From an uncultured Prevotella sp. (GTDB lineage: Bacteria; Bacteroidota; Bacteroidia; Bacteroidales; Bacteroidaceae): a stretch of 6,681 nucleotides of DNA. Below the pieces are notes generated by a model. It made no database searches, was not told where the DNA came from, and saw nothing but the letters and a program-made list of their open reading frames with translations. The translations under genes were made by a program, and so were the position numbers. Below, one piece after another: positions 1-5,600 of the stretch. How positions within the stretch are numbered: the stretch's first letter is position 1; each line of letters starts with the position of its first letter. Where the stretch lies: positions 1 to 6,681 of the forward strand of contig CAAHDP010000310.1 in assembly GCA_900770515.1 (NCBI GenBank). Direction: 5' to 3'.

Positions 1-300
1 GCCCGTGGCGGCTTTGTGGTGGATATGGACTGGAAGAATGGCAGACTGATGAAGGCGAAGATTCGCTCCACCATCGGAGGCATCCTGCGTCTCCGCTCCT
101 ACGTTCCGCTGAAGGCGAAGAATCTGAAGAAGGCGGAAGGTGGCTGTCCGAATGCCTTGCTGGCACCTGCTGTGGTAAAAACAGCGATGGAGCAGCAGAG
201 AATGGAAGAAGGCGTCAAGGCGAATATCCCAGCGGTGTATGAATATGATTTGGAAACAGAGCCAGGAAAGACTTATCAGCTTTCCGGTTGCTTTAAATAG
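1..300 (+). CDS. C-terminal part of a GH95-family glycosidase (alpha-L-fucosidase/galactosidase type); 5' end outside window
   Basis: The first reading frame is open from base 1 to a TAG at 298-300 and gives the last 99 residues of a larger protein. It begins ARGGFVVDMDWKNGRL. An RGGF-x-VDM-x-W-x-NG segment followed by RS and RLRSYVPLK is, as I recall the family, how the C-terminal beta-domain of GH95 enzymes ends; the catalytic (alpha/alpha)6 barrel would lie upstream of the window. GH95 enzymes remove alpha-1,2-linked L-fucose or L-galactose from glycans such as xyloglucan, and Bacteroidota versions are usually secreted to the periplasm. No catalytic residues are visible here, so substrate and activity cannot be judged. 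The GH43 gene follows on the same strand after 147 nt with its own promoter, which fits a polysaccharide-utilisation locus. No convincing terminator follows the stop. Confidence 0.72.
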   Translation, partial: ARGGFVVDMDWKNGRLMKAKIRSTIGGILRLRSYVPLKAKNLKKAEGGCPNALLAPAVVKTAMEQQRMEEGVKANIPAVYEYDLETEPGKTYQLSGCFK

Positions 301-370
301 GTGCTTTTGAGCCTTATAATCGTATTTTATATAGGTAAATATCAAAAAAAGCCGTAAAAGTATCGTTTTG

Positions 371-386
371 TCCACCGATAAGTGGA
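371..386. promoter_or_regulatory. Small inverted repeat at the -33 position of the GH43 promoter
   Basis: TCCAC (371-375) and GTGGA (382-386) are perfect inverted arms around a 6-nt spacer. Outside them, after one G/A mismatch, T and A runs continue the symmetry. The repeat lies just upstream of the GH43 -7 box, where a -33 element would be expected, and no TTTG occurs at the usual 19-21 nt spacing. It could be a regulator-binding site or a weak terminator remnant for the GH95 gene. The arms are short, so chance is possible. Confidence 0.3.
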
Positions 387-396
387 AAAAAAGTGG

Positions 397-404
397 TACT
401 TTTG
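397..404 (+). promoter_or_regulatory. Bacteroidota-type -7 promoter box for the GH43 gene
   Basis: TACTTTTG matches the Bacteroidota sigma-ABfr -7 consensus TAnnTTTG exactly. A transcription start about 7 nt downstream (near 411) would leave a leader of about 37 nt before the ATG at 448. The nearest upstream TTTG (367-370) is 26 nt away, further than the usual 19-21 nt, so the -33 half is weak. The box also argues against the in-frame GTG at 382 as the start, because 382 lies upstream of the predicted transcript. Confidence 0.6.
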
Positions 405-447
405 CGGCTATATTATTAACTATAAAATTTTAGACCTGAGAATTACA

Positions 448-2586
448 ATGAAGAAAGTATTAATTGCAACCTGCTGCATCGCTCTGCTGAGCGGATCTCT
501 GGAAGCTTCTGCACAGAAGAAATCTGCTGCGAAGAAAGTTCTGACGCAGACCTTGGCTGGCAAGTCATGGTCGGCTGATAACGGGAATGGTACCTTTACC
601 AATCCCTTGTTTTATGATGAATTTTCTGACCCGGATATCATCAGAGTGGGGGAGGATTACTATCTGGCAGGTACTACGATGCACAGTGTGCCGGGACTGG
701 TGGTGCTGCATTCCAAGGATTTGGTGAACTGGGAGTTCTCTTCCTACTGCTTCGACCGATTGGATGATTCAGATGACTTCAATCTCAGAAACGGCAAGGA
801 GGCTTACGGACAGGGTATCTGGGCACCTGCCATCCGCTATCATAATGGAAAATTCTATATCTTTTCTAATATCAATGGCCATGGTTTGCAGGTGTATATT
901 TCGGATAGCGCCAAAGGACCTTGGACGCATCATAAAGTTAATGGCGATATCTACGACCTCTCTGTGCTCTTCGATGAGGATGGTAAGATTTATGCCGTTC
1001 ACAAGTATGGAAACGTGACCGTTACGGAGTTGAAGCCAGATTTAAGCGGACCGGTAGAGGGCAGCAGCAAGGTGGTGATTCCAGAAGGCAATGCGATGGG
1101 TGAGGGACATCATGTGTATAAAATCAACGGCATGTACTACATCCTCTCTGCCGATTACTCCCCAATGGGCCGCATGCAGTGTGCCCGAAGCAAGAGCATT
1201 TGGGGACCTTATGAAACCTGTGTGATTAGCGAGCGAGAATCGTTTGGATATGCGGCAGGATGGAGTGTAGGTAATATGGGTATCGGTAGGCCTTTGCCGG
1301 AAGATGGTTTCAATTTCCAGAACAACAAGCCTAATGGCGTGAACTTGGGTTGTGCTACCATTCACCAAGGTGGCATCGTGCAGGCTCCTGACGGCAAATG
1401 GAGGGGCGTTTCTATGCAGGACTTCAATGCCGTGGGTAGAACGGTGTGCCTATCACCTGTTACTTGGGTGGATGGCTGGCCTTACTTCGGATTGGAGAAG
1501 AACCTGGGCCGTTCACCTCGCACCTGGTTTAAGCCGAATGATGTGGTGAAGACACCTCAGGCAACATACGAAAGATGTGATGATTTCTCTGGCAAGACCT
1601 TCAAACCGGTTTGGCAATGGAATCATAATCCGAACGACAAGATGTGGTCGCTGAATAAGGAGCGAAAGGGATGGCTCCGTTTGCATTCGATGCCTGCCAA
1701 GCAACTGCTCTGGGCAAAGAATACATTGACGCAGCGTGCCATCGGACCTGTATCTTATACATCCGTAAAACTGGATGCTTCCCGACTGAAAGTGGGCGAT
1801 GAGGCTGGTCTGGGTGCCGTCAATATGCCGTATGCTTCGCTGGGTGTAGTGAAGGACGAGAAGGGAATGAGTCTAAGATGCTACGACCAGAATACCAATA
1901 AGGAGGTTATAAAATCGTTGGGTAAGAATAAATTGGTGTTGTTGCGCCTTTGGGGTGACTACGACAAGAGCCAGTTGCAATATTCCTATTCTTTGGATGG
2001 CAAGAACTGGGAGAATATCGGCGAGCAGATGATTTCGCCTTATCAGTTGAAGACCTTCCAGGGTGTTCGTGTGGCACTTTATGCCTTCAACAAGAAGGAT
2101 GTGAATGGCGGTGTTGCTGATTTTGATGATTTCAAGGTGGAGGAGCCAATGGCAGACAGAACTGCCAATTTGCCTATCGGAAAGACCGTGAGATTTTTCA
2201 ACCTCGCTGATGGAAGTTTGATGGACGCTACCCGCCACGGGTTGATGCATAGTTCCGGAAACCGGAAGAATATGAGCAATGGCGTGAAGTTCGTGGTGGA
2301 AGATAGAGGACAGGGCAAGATTGCCTTGAAGACTGCTGACGGAAGATATGTTTATATCGCAGGTGCCGGTCTGTCGGGCGATGTACGACTCACATCGGAT
2401 GCCAGCAAGGTAGAGGAGTTTGTATGGCAGGATATGCTCTATAACCATTGCATGCTTCTTTCACTGAAGACGCAGCGCTATGTGGGTAAGCATAAAGCTG
2501 ATGGAAGCCCATATTCTGCTGATTTCCAGGGTGCTGATGCAGGCATGAAGAATGGATGTGTCTTTGCTTGGGAAATAGTGGAATAG
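448..2586 (+). CDS. Secreted GH43 glycosidase (alpha-L-arabinofuranosidase / beta-xylosidase type, GH43_12-like) with two C-terminal domains
   Basis: This is a 712-residue enzyme expected to hydrolyse arabinofuranosyl or xylosyl residues of plant hemicellulose in the periplasm or at the cell surface. Residues 1-22 form a signal peptide, with likely cleavage after ASA. The five-bladed propeller (about 50-365) carries the GH43 triad: general base Asp61 in FSDPDIIRVGEDYY, pKa-modulating Asp170 in IYDLSVLFDEDG, and acid Glu219 in MGEGHHVYKINGMYYI. GQGIWAP (121-127) and HQGG (306-309) are further family motifs. Residues 340-363 (WVDGWPYFGL, LGRSPRTW) resemble subfamily 12. Residues about 375-565 look like the GH43 C-terminal beta-sandwich (DUF1349/GH43_C2). 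Residues about 572-712 look like a beta-trefoil or fascin-like module (KIALKTADGRYVYI). ATG 448 is chosen because it begins the signal peptide and lies downstream of the -7 box; the open frame extends back to GTG 382, adding 22 unlikely residues. Arabinosidase versus xylosidase is undecided. Confidence 0.88.
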   Translation: MKKVLIATCCIALLSGSLEASAQKKSAAKKVLTQTLAGKSWSADNGNGTFTNPLFYDEFSDPDIIRVGEDYYLAGTTMHSVPGLVVLHSKDLVNWEFSSYCFDRLDDSDDFNLRNGKEAYGQGIWAPAIRYHNGKFYIFSNINGHGLQVYISDSAKGPWTHHKVNGDIYDLSVLFDEDGKIYAVHKYGNVTVTELKPDLSGPVEGSSKVVIPEGNAMGEGHHVYKINGMYYILSADYSPMGRMQCARSKSIWGPYETCVISERESFGYAAGWSVGNMGIGRPLPEDGFNFQNNKPNGVNLGCATIHQGGIVQAPDGKWRGVSMQDFNAVGRTVCLSPVTWVDGWPYFGLEKNLGRSPRTWFKPNDVVKTPQATYERCDDFSGKTFKPVWQWNHNPNDKMWSLNKERKGWLRLHSMPAKQLLWAKNTLTQRAIGPVSYTSVKLDASRLKVGDEAGLGAVNMPYASLGVVKDEKGMSLRCYDQNTNKEVIKSLGKNKLVLLRLWGDYDKSQLQYSYSLDGKNWENIGEQMISPYQLKTFQGVRVALYAFNKKDVNGGVADFDDFKVEEPMADRTANLPIGKTVRFFNLADGSLMDATRHGLMHSSGNRKNMSNGVKFVVEDRGQGKIALKTADGRYVYIAGAGLSGDVRLTSDASKVEEFVWQDMLYNHCMLLSLKTQRYVGKHKADGSPYSADFQGADAGMKNGCVFAWEIVE

Positions 2587-2613
2587 GCACATTCTCGTTA
2601 TATTATATATAAA

Positions 2614-2649
2614 AAGAGCTTGGTTCCCTTGTGTTGGAATCAAGCTCTT
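2614..2649. terminator. Bidirectional hairpin terminator between convergent GH43 and porT-like genes
   Basis: The arms 2614-2627 (AAGAGCTTGGTTCC) and 2636-2649 (GGAATCAAGCTCTT) form a 14-bp stem with one G.U pair and an 8-nt loop. On the + strand a T-rich tail follows (2651-2670). On the - strand the A run at 2611-2615 becomes a T run right after the stem. It sits 27 nt after the GH43 stop and about 54 nt after the porT-like stop, so it can end both transcripts. Confidence 0.88.
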
Positions 2650-2675
2650 CTTGTTTTATCGTTTTCTTTTAAACC

Positions 2676-2715
2676 TGTTAGCTTATTCGAAATAGTGTTA
2701 GCTTATTCGAAATAG
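2676..2715. repeat. Perfect 20-bp tandem duplication covering the porT-like stop codon
   Basis: Bases 2676-2695 are repeated exactly at 2696-2715. The right-hand copy holds the last codons (Tyr-Phe-Glu) and TAA stop of the - strand porT-like gene. The left-hand copy lies just downstream of the stop and is a non-coding echo, so the protein is not altered. This looks like a recent replication-slippage duplication. Confidence 0.9.
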
Positions 2716-3449
2716 AAGGTCAGGGCGATGATCTTGCTGTGTGCCGCTTTGGCGGCAAGGGCGTAAGGCTTCTTGCTGTCGTCTCGGACGTTTTTTACCT
2801 GATTACTGTCGAAGGTATCCGTGATGCCATACATAAACTTGAGTTCAGGGCGCAGTTTGAAGTATGGCAGATAGAAATCGCATCCTAATCCCAGTTCGAG
2901 GAACACTTCTGATTGCTTCAGTTTGATGAAACCGGATGTATTTCCGCTCAGATTCATCATCGGGGTGACACCAGCCATCACGTAAGGACGATGGTTGTTG
3001 AAGCGTTCTGCGGCAAAGATAAGGTCGAAGGCACTGGCTATATAGGCTGTCTTCATCTCCTGGCGCTGTTCTGTAGGCTTCTCCTGTCCATCTTTCTCTG
3101 TGAGATTATGGAAGGTGAGATGGCGGGTTCCGAAGTACATGGCTGGGGCTACACGGAACTGGAAGCTCTTGTTGAGGCGGAATTCTCCCAATACGCCAAC
3201 AGTGAAGCCCAGGTCGTACTTATCCTGGTCTACTGTGACCGTAGAATGCTGCTCTACACCGTCGTTATCGGTATAGGTAATTGGACCTATATTCTGAAAT
3301 TCAATATCCTGGAAGTGGGTACCCACCACCACTCCGAAGTGGAATGGACGCAGGTCGGTATAAGGGCGGTTCTCCACCGTCCTTTCCTGAGCCATCGCCT
3401 GTATAGCGATGATGATGCCTATCCATATTGCTATAAGTTTCTTATTCAT
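2703..3449 (-). CDS. porT: PorT-like outer-membrane beta-barrel protein (type IX secretion)
   Basis: This 248-residue protein has a signal peptide (residues 1-20, cleavage after AMA) and a body rich in alternating amphipathic beta-strands. It ends in a typical outer-membrane terminal strand, KIIALTFYFE. The start of the mature protein, TVENRPYTDLRPFHFGV (24-40), and FKLRPELKFMYGITD (197-211) near the end resemble PorT/SprT, an outer-membrane component needed for type IX protein secretion and gliding in Bacteroidota. PorT itself is of similar length. ATG 3449 begins the signal peptide and is preceded by an AT-rich stretch without a Shine-Dalgarno sequence. I found no convincing TAnnTTTG box for it on the - strand. 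The gene diverges from the ferredoxin gene (182 nt apart) and converges on GH43. If not PorT itself, it is a generic PF13568-type beta-barrel; the barrel assignment is firmer than the PorT name. Confidence 0.68.
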   Translation of the reverse strand: MNKKLIAIWIGIIIAIQAMAQERTVENRPYTDLRPFHFGVVVGTHFQDIEFQNIGPITYTDNDGVEQHSTVTVDQDKYDLGFTVGVLGEFRLNKSFQFRVAPAMYFGTRHLTFHNLTEKDGQEKPTEQRQEMKTAYIASAFDLIFAAERFNNHRPYVMAGVTPMMNLSGNTSGFIKLKQSEVFLELGLGCDFYLPYFKLRPELKFMYGITDTFDSNQVKNVRDDSKKPYALAAKAAHSKIIALTFYFE

Positions 3450-3534
3450 ATAATATAAACGTGAGTATTTGCATCTTATTGTTTAGTATTTTATTTCGAT
3501 AATGTATAAATTGAGCAAAAAACTAAAAAAAAGC

Positions 3535-3552
3535 ATACCTAAATGTAGGTAT
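3535..3552. promoter_or_regulatory. Palindromic putative operator at the -33 position of the ferredoxin promoter
   Basis: ATACCTA (3535-3541) and TAGGTAT (3546-3552) are perfect 7-bp inverted arms around AATG. The palindrome ends 15 nt before the ferredoxin -7 box, so it covers where the -33 element would be, and no TTTG occurs there. This placement suits a repressor or activator site. The flanking A-C-C / G-G-T symmetry recalls iron-sulfur-responsive Rrf2-family sites, but that link is speculative. Confidence 0.45.
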
Positions 3553-3567
3553 TCCAAAAATAATTAT

Positions 3568-3575
3568 TATCTTTG
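3568..3575 (+). promoter_or_regulatory. Bacteroidota-type -7 promoter box for the ferredoxin gene
   Basis: TATCTTTG fits TAnnTTTG exactly. The expected transcription start is near 3582, which gives a leader of about 50 nt, AT-rich and without a Shine-Dalgarno sequence, before the ATG at 3632. The -33 half is not recognisable and its place is taken by a palindrome. Confidence 0.68.
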
Positions 3576-3631
3576 CACCATCAAAAGTAGGTAGAAACAA
3601 TATTATTAACATTATAAAAACATTAAGAATT

Positions 3632-3799
3632 ATGGCATACGTAATTGGTGACGATTGTATCGCATGCGGTACATGTATCGATGAGTGCCCATCAGGCGCT
3701 ATTTCTGAGGGCGAGAAGTATTCTATCAACCCAGACCTCTGCACAGAGTGTGGTACTTGCGCAGATGTTTGCCCTAACGAGGCAATCAGTCTTCCTTAA
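3632..3799 (+). CDS. 2[4Fe-4S] bacterial (clostridial-type) ferredoxin
   Basis: This short gene encodes 55 residues beginning MAYVIGDDCIACGTC. It has two classical cluster motifs, C-x2-C-x2-C-x3-C-P: Cys9, 12, 15, 19 with Pro20, and Cys37, 40, 43, 47 with Pro48. In this fold the fourth cysteine of each motif ligates the other cluster. The two halves are internally similar, as expected from the ancestral duplication. The protein has about ten acidic residues and a single lysine, typical of a soluble low-potential electron carrier that accepts electrons from pyruvate:ferredoxin oxidoreductase and passes them to hydrogenase, Rnf or similar partners; which partners apply here is unknown. Length matches the family. 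It has its own promoter and terminator, so it is monocistronic. The opposite-strand frame across it is a shadow. Confidence 0.96.
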   Translation: MAYVIGDDCIACGTCIDECPSGAISEGEKYSINPDLCTECGTCADVCPNEAISLP

Positions 3800-3835
3800 T
3801 TATAAGGATAGATACTTTTAGTTACATAAAACATT

Positions 3836-3873
3836 GAGAGCGGTTCCTTCCAAGGAGTCGCTCTTTTCTTTTT
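3836..3873 (+). terminator. Intrinsic terminator of the ferredoxin gene
   Basis: The arms 3836-3847 (GAGAGCGGTTCC) and 3854-3865 (GGAGTCGCTCTT) pair over 12 positions, including G.U wobbles, around a 6-nt loop. A T-rich tail follows to 3873. It lies 36 nt after the ferredoxin stop. The wobbles make it best suited to the + strand transcript. Confidence 0.85.
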
Positions 3874-3890
3874 GTGGAAAACAGTAGGAA

Positions 3891-4056
3891 TATGTTTCCT
3901 TAAGGGAACATACAGTTTCACTTAAGGGAACAAATATTTTCCCTTAAGGGAAAATATAGGCATGTTTAAGCCTATAGAAAACTAGGTATGTTTGTGCCTG
4001 CAAAATTTGGGCTTGTTTAAGCTTGCAAAAAATAGACAAGTTATGACCATAAAAAA
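3891..4056. repeat. Array of about seven degenerate palindromic units between two terminators
   Basis: The stretch 3800-4142 has no credible gene; this array and the flanking terminators account for most of it. Three units of exactly 22 nt (3891-3912, 3913-3934, 3935-3956) each contain CTTAAGGGAA. Four looser units of 25-26 nt follow (about 3955-3980, 3981-4006, 4007-4031, 4032-4056), roughly TAGGCATGTTTAAGCCTA followed by an A-run. Most units are self-complementary: unit 1 pairs over all 11 positions with one wobble, unit 3 lies within a perfect palindrome, unit 4 has 7-bp arms (3955-3961, 3970-3976), and units 5 and 6 have 5-6 bp arms with wobbles. Units 2 and 7 are poorer. The first block and the second differ in sequence but share a central TTAA or TTTAAG. 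I do not recognise the family. Confidence 0.75.
3934..3957. repeat. Perfect 24-bp palindrome within the array
   Basis: The arms ATATTTTCCCTT (3934-3945) and AAGGGAAAATAT (3946-3957) are exact reverse complements with no spacer. Symmetry stops one base outside on each side. A zero-spacer palindrome is better explained as a dimer-binding DNA site or recombination-type site than as an RNA hairpin, which would need a loop. Confidence 0.9.
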
Positions 4057-4082
4057 GCGGTGAAGAAATGAATCTTCACCGC
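4051..4082 (-). terminator. Intrinsic terminator of the TonB-PstS-TPR operon
   Basis: Read on the + strand, GCGGTGAAGA (4057-4066) and TCTTCACCGC (4073-4082) are perfect 10-bp arms around AATGAA. On the - strand the stem is followed directly by six Ts (4056-4051), the standard intrinsic terminator layout. It lies about 60 nt downstream of the TPR stop codon. Confidence 0.92.
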
Positions 4083-4115
4083 CCAAATTTGCTTATTACT
4101 TGATTTCATTATATT

Positions 4116-4141
4116 GATGTCGCTTTCGAAAAAGCAACATC
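4116..4141 (-). other. Hairpin with UUCG loop next to the TPR stop codon (3' UTR)
   Basis: On the - strand, GATGTTGCTTT and AAAGCGACATC pair over 11 positions around TTCG, with one U.G wobble. On the + strand that same position is a C/A mismatch, so the structure favours the - strand RNA. It starts 1 nt after the TAA at 4143-4145 and has no T tail, so it is not a terminator. It may stabilise the mRNA 3' end or be the remains of an older terminator. Confidence 0.55.
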
Positions 4142-4142
4142 A

Positions 4143-5561
4143 TTACTTAGCTGTCTCTTCCTCCAAGCCCAAAGCCTTCTTGGCAAGAGCATTGTTAGGA
4201 TCGAGACGAATCAACTTCTCGAAGTATGGCTTAGCTGTCTCCAAGTCGTTCTTAGAACTCCAGTAGATGTAACCGGCGTTCTTGTATGCCTGCATCAGAT
4301 AGCCCTTCTCATCCTCATCATACTGCTTGTTCTCTACCTCGGTGATAACCTTCTGGTAGTTCTCAAGAGCCTTGTCGTCCAACTCGTTCTGGAATGCGAT
4401 GTTTGCAGCCTGCAAATCAGCGTATGCCTTCAACTGTGGATACTTAGCTGCGAATGAGTTATATACAGCGATTGCCTTGTCTACGTTAGCAGCCTTAGCG
4501 TCGCCACCCTTCTGTGCCTTAGCGTTGTAAATCTCTGCCATCTTCACGTAGTCTGATGGAGCAACGTTAGGGTTCTTGTCCATATAGAGCTGAGCGTACT
4601 CGATAGCCTTATCCTCTTCGCCCATCTGCTTGTAGGTTTCTGAGATATACTGGTATGGCTTGAAGTCTTCCTTGTTAATCTCCAATGCCTTGTTATACTG
4701 TGCCAAAGCCTGTTCATACTGCTTGTTGCCAGCCAGAGCCAAACCATAGTATGCATAGATACTAGAGTTCTTCTTGATGTCAGCGTTGTTCATCACAGCG
4801 TTGGCATAGTTGAGAGCGTCCTCAAACTGCTGAGTATCTACTGCAGCACGCATAGCCAGAATCTGGAATGCTGTATCCTTAGGATACTTCTGGATACCCT
4901 GCTTGCACAATTTGAGAGCATCTTCCTTCTTGTCCAATACGTATGCTGTGAAGCAATACTCGTAGTAGATGTACTCTTCCATGGTATTGAGATTAGCCTT
5001 TGTGAAGTTCTCGTAGGCCTTCTCGTAGTTACCGATAGAGTAGTAGTTGTGACCTGTCTCAGCCTCGATAGGGTAGTTAGGATCTACCTCTCTCAACTTG
5101 TTCAGTGCCTCTGCAGAAGCCTGTGGGTCAATCTTGCGGTATACGTTAGCGTAGCTGATGTAACCCTGAGGATTCTTAGGGTCCATAGTCATACACTGAC
5201 CATACCATGTAGCTGCCTCACCACCATTGTCCTGCATAGCGTAGATGTCCCCCTTCAGGATGTAGGCATCACCATAATTCTTGAACTTAGCGATGACAGC
5301 ATCTGCTACAGCCAAAGCATTGGTGTAGTCTTTGTTGATAACAAGTGCATTACCCAAAGCAACGAGCGCCTTAGGATCTTTCTTATACTCCTTCTGGTAC
5401 TCTTTGAGGGTCTTGGCAAATGCCTTGGCATCTACATTGCCGGCCTTCAAAGTTGTCTCTATTGGCTTAAGAGCGTCCTTGTAGTTAACGTCCTGAGCCA
5501 TTGCAGGAGCTGCCAAACCCATGACGAGCAAACCTGCTACTAAATATTTAACTGCTTTCAT
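4143..5561 (-). CDS. Secreted tetratricopeptide-repeat (TPR) protein
   Basis: This 472-residue protein has a signal peptide (residues 1-22, cleavage after AMA) and then helical repeats to the end, with no enzymatic domain in view. Recognisable TPR units include about 64-97 (ALVALGNALVINKDYTNALA), 98-131, 165-192 (HNYYSIGNYEKAYENFTKA), 267-301 (YAYYGLALAGNKQYEQALAQ), 302-335 and 420-456 (AGYIYWSSKNDLETAKPYFEK), several ending in a D-P-N or D-P-K turn. TPRs bind partner proteins, so a periplasmic scaffold or adaptor is plausible. It follows the PstS-like gene by 59 nt with no terminator or TAnnTTTG box between, and is therefore probably the last gene of the same operon. The ATG at 5561 starts the signal peptide and is preceded by AGAATTA instead of a Shine-Dalgarno sequence. 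The exact partner and role are unknown. Confidence 0.88.
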   Translation of the reverse strand: MKAVKYLVAGLLVMGLAAPAMAQDVNYKDALKPIETTLKAGNVDAKAFAKTLKEYQKEYKKDPKALVALGNALVINKDYTNALAVADAVIAKFKNYGDAYILKGDIYAMQDNGGEAATWYGQCMTMDPKNPQGYISYANVYRKIDPQASAEALNKLREVDPNYPIEAETGHNYYSIGNYEKAYENFTKANLNTMEEYIYYEYCFTAYVLDKKEDALKLCKQGIQKYPKDTAFQILAMRAAVDTQQFEDALNYANAVMNNADIKKNSSIYAYYGLALAGNKQYEQALAQYNKALEINKEDFKPYQYISETYKQMGEEDKAIEYAQLYMDKNPNVAPSDYVKMAEIYNAKAQKGGDAKAANVDKAIAVYNSFAAKYPQLKAYADLQAANIAFQNELDDKALENYQKVITEVENKQYDEDEKGYLMQAYKNAGYIYWSSKNDLETAKPYFEKLIRLDPNNALAKKALGLEEETAK

Positions 5562-5600
5562 AATTCTACTTTAATTACGTTTCAACTTTCAGTGTATCAG

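Noticed and set aside
382..447. GTG at 382 as the GH43 start
   Set aside because: It lies upstream of the -7 box at 397-404 and would put 22 residues ahead of a perfectly formed signal peptide beginning at 448.
1873..2448. 191-codon open frame on the - strand inside GH43
   Set aside because: It lies wholly within the GH43 beta-sandwich and trefoil coding sequence, with no family signature or upstream signal.
2913..3458. 181-codon open frame on the + strand opposite the porT-like gene
   Set aside because: It is antisense to a gene with a signal peptide and beta-barrel features, has no recognisable domain and no promoter; it is a shadow.
3523..3744. 73-codon open frame on the - strand across the ferredoxin promoter and start
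   Set aside because: It is antisense to the ferredoxin with its two complete cysteine motifs and runs through its promoter; no family resemblance.
3891..4056. Possible CRISPR array in the repeat-rich gap
   Set aside because: Units are degenerate, there is no constant repeat alternating with unique spacers, the pitch is only 22-26 nt and no cas genes are nearby.
3834..4142. A hidden small gene or RNA gene between ferredoxin and TPR
   Set aside because: No open frame with a plausible start context or conserved motif is visible, and nothing resembles a tRNA or a known riboswitch; terminators, the array and a hairpin account for the sequence.
5049..5543. 164-codon open frame on the + strand opposite the TPR gene
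   Set aside because: The - strand frame encodes clear TPR repeats and a signal peptide; the opposite frame shows no domain.
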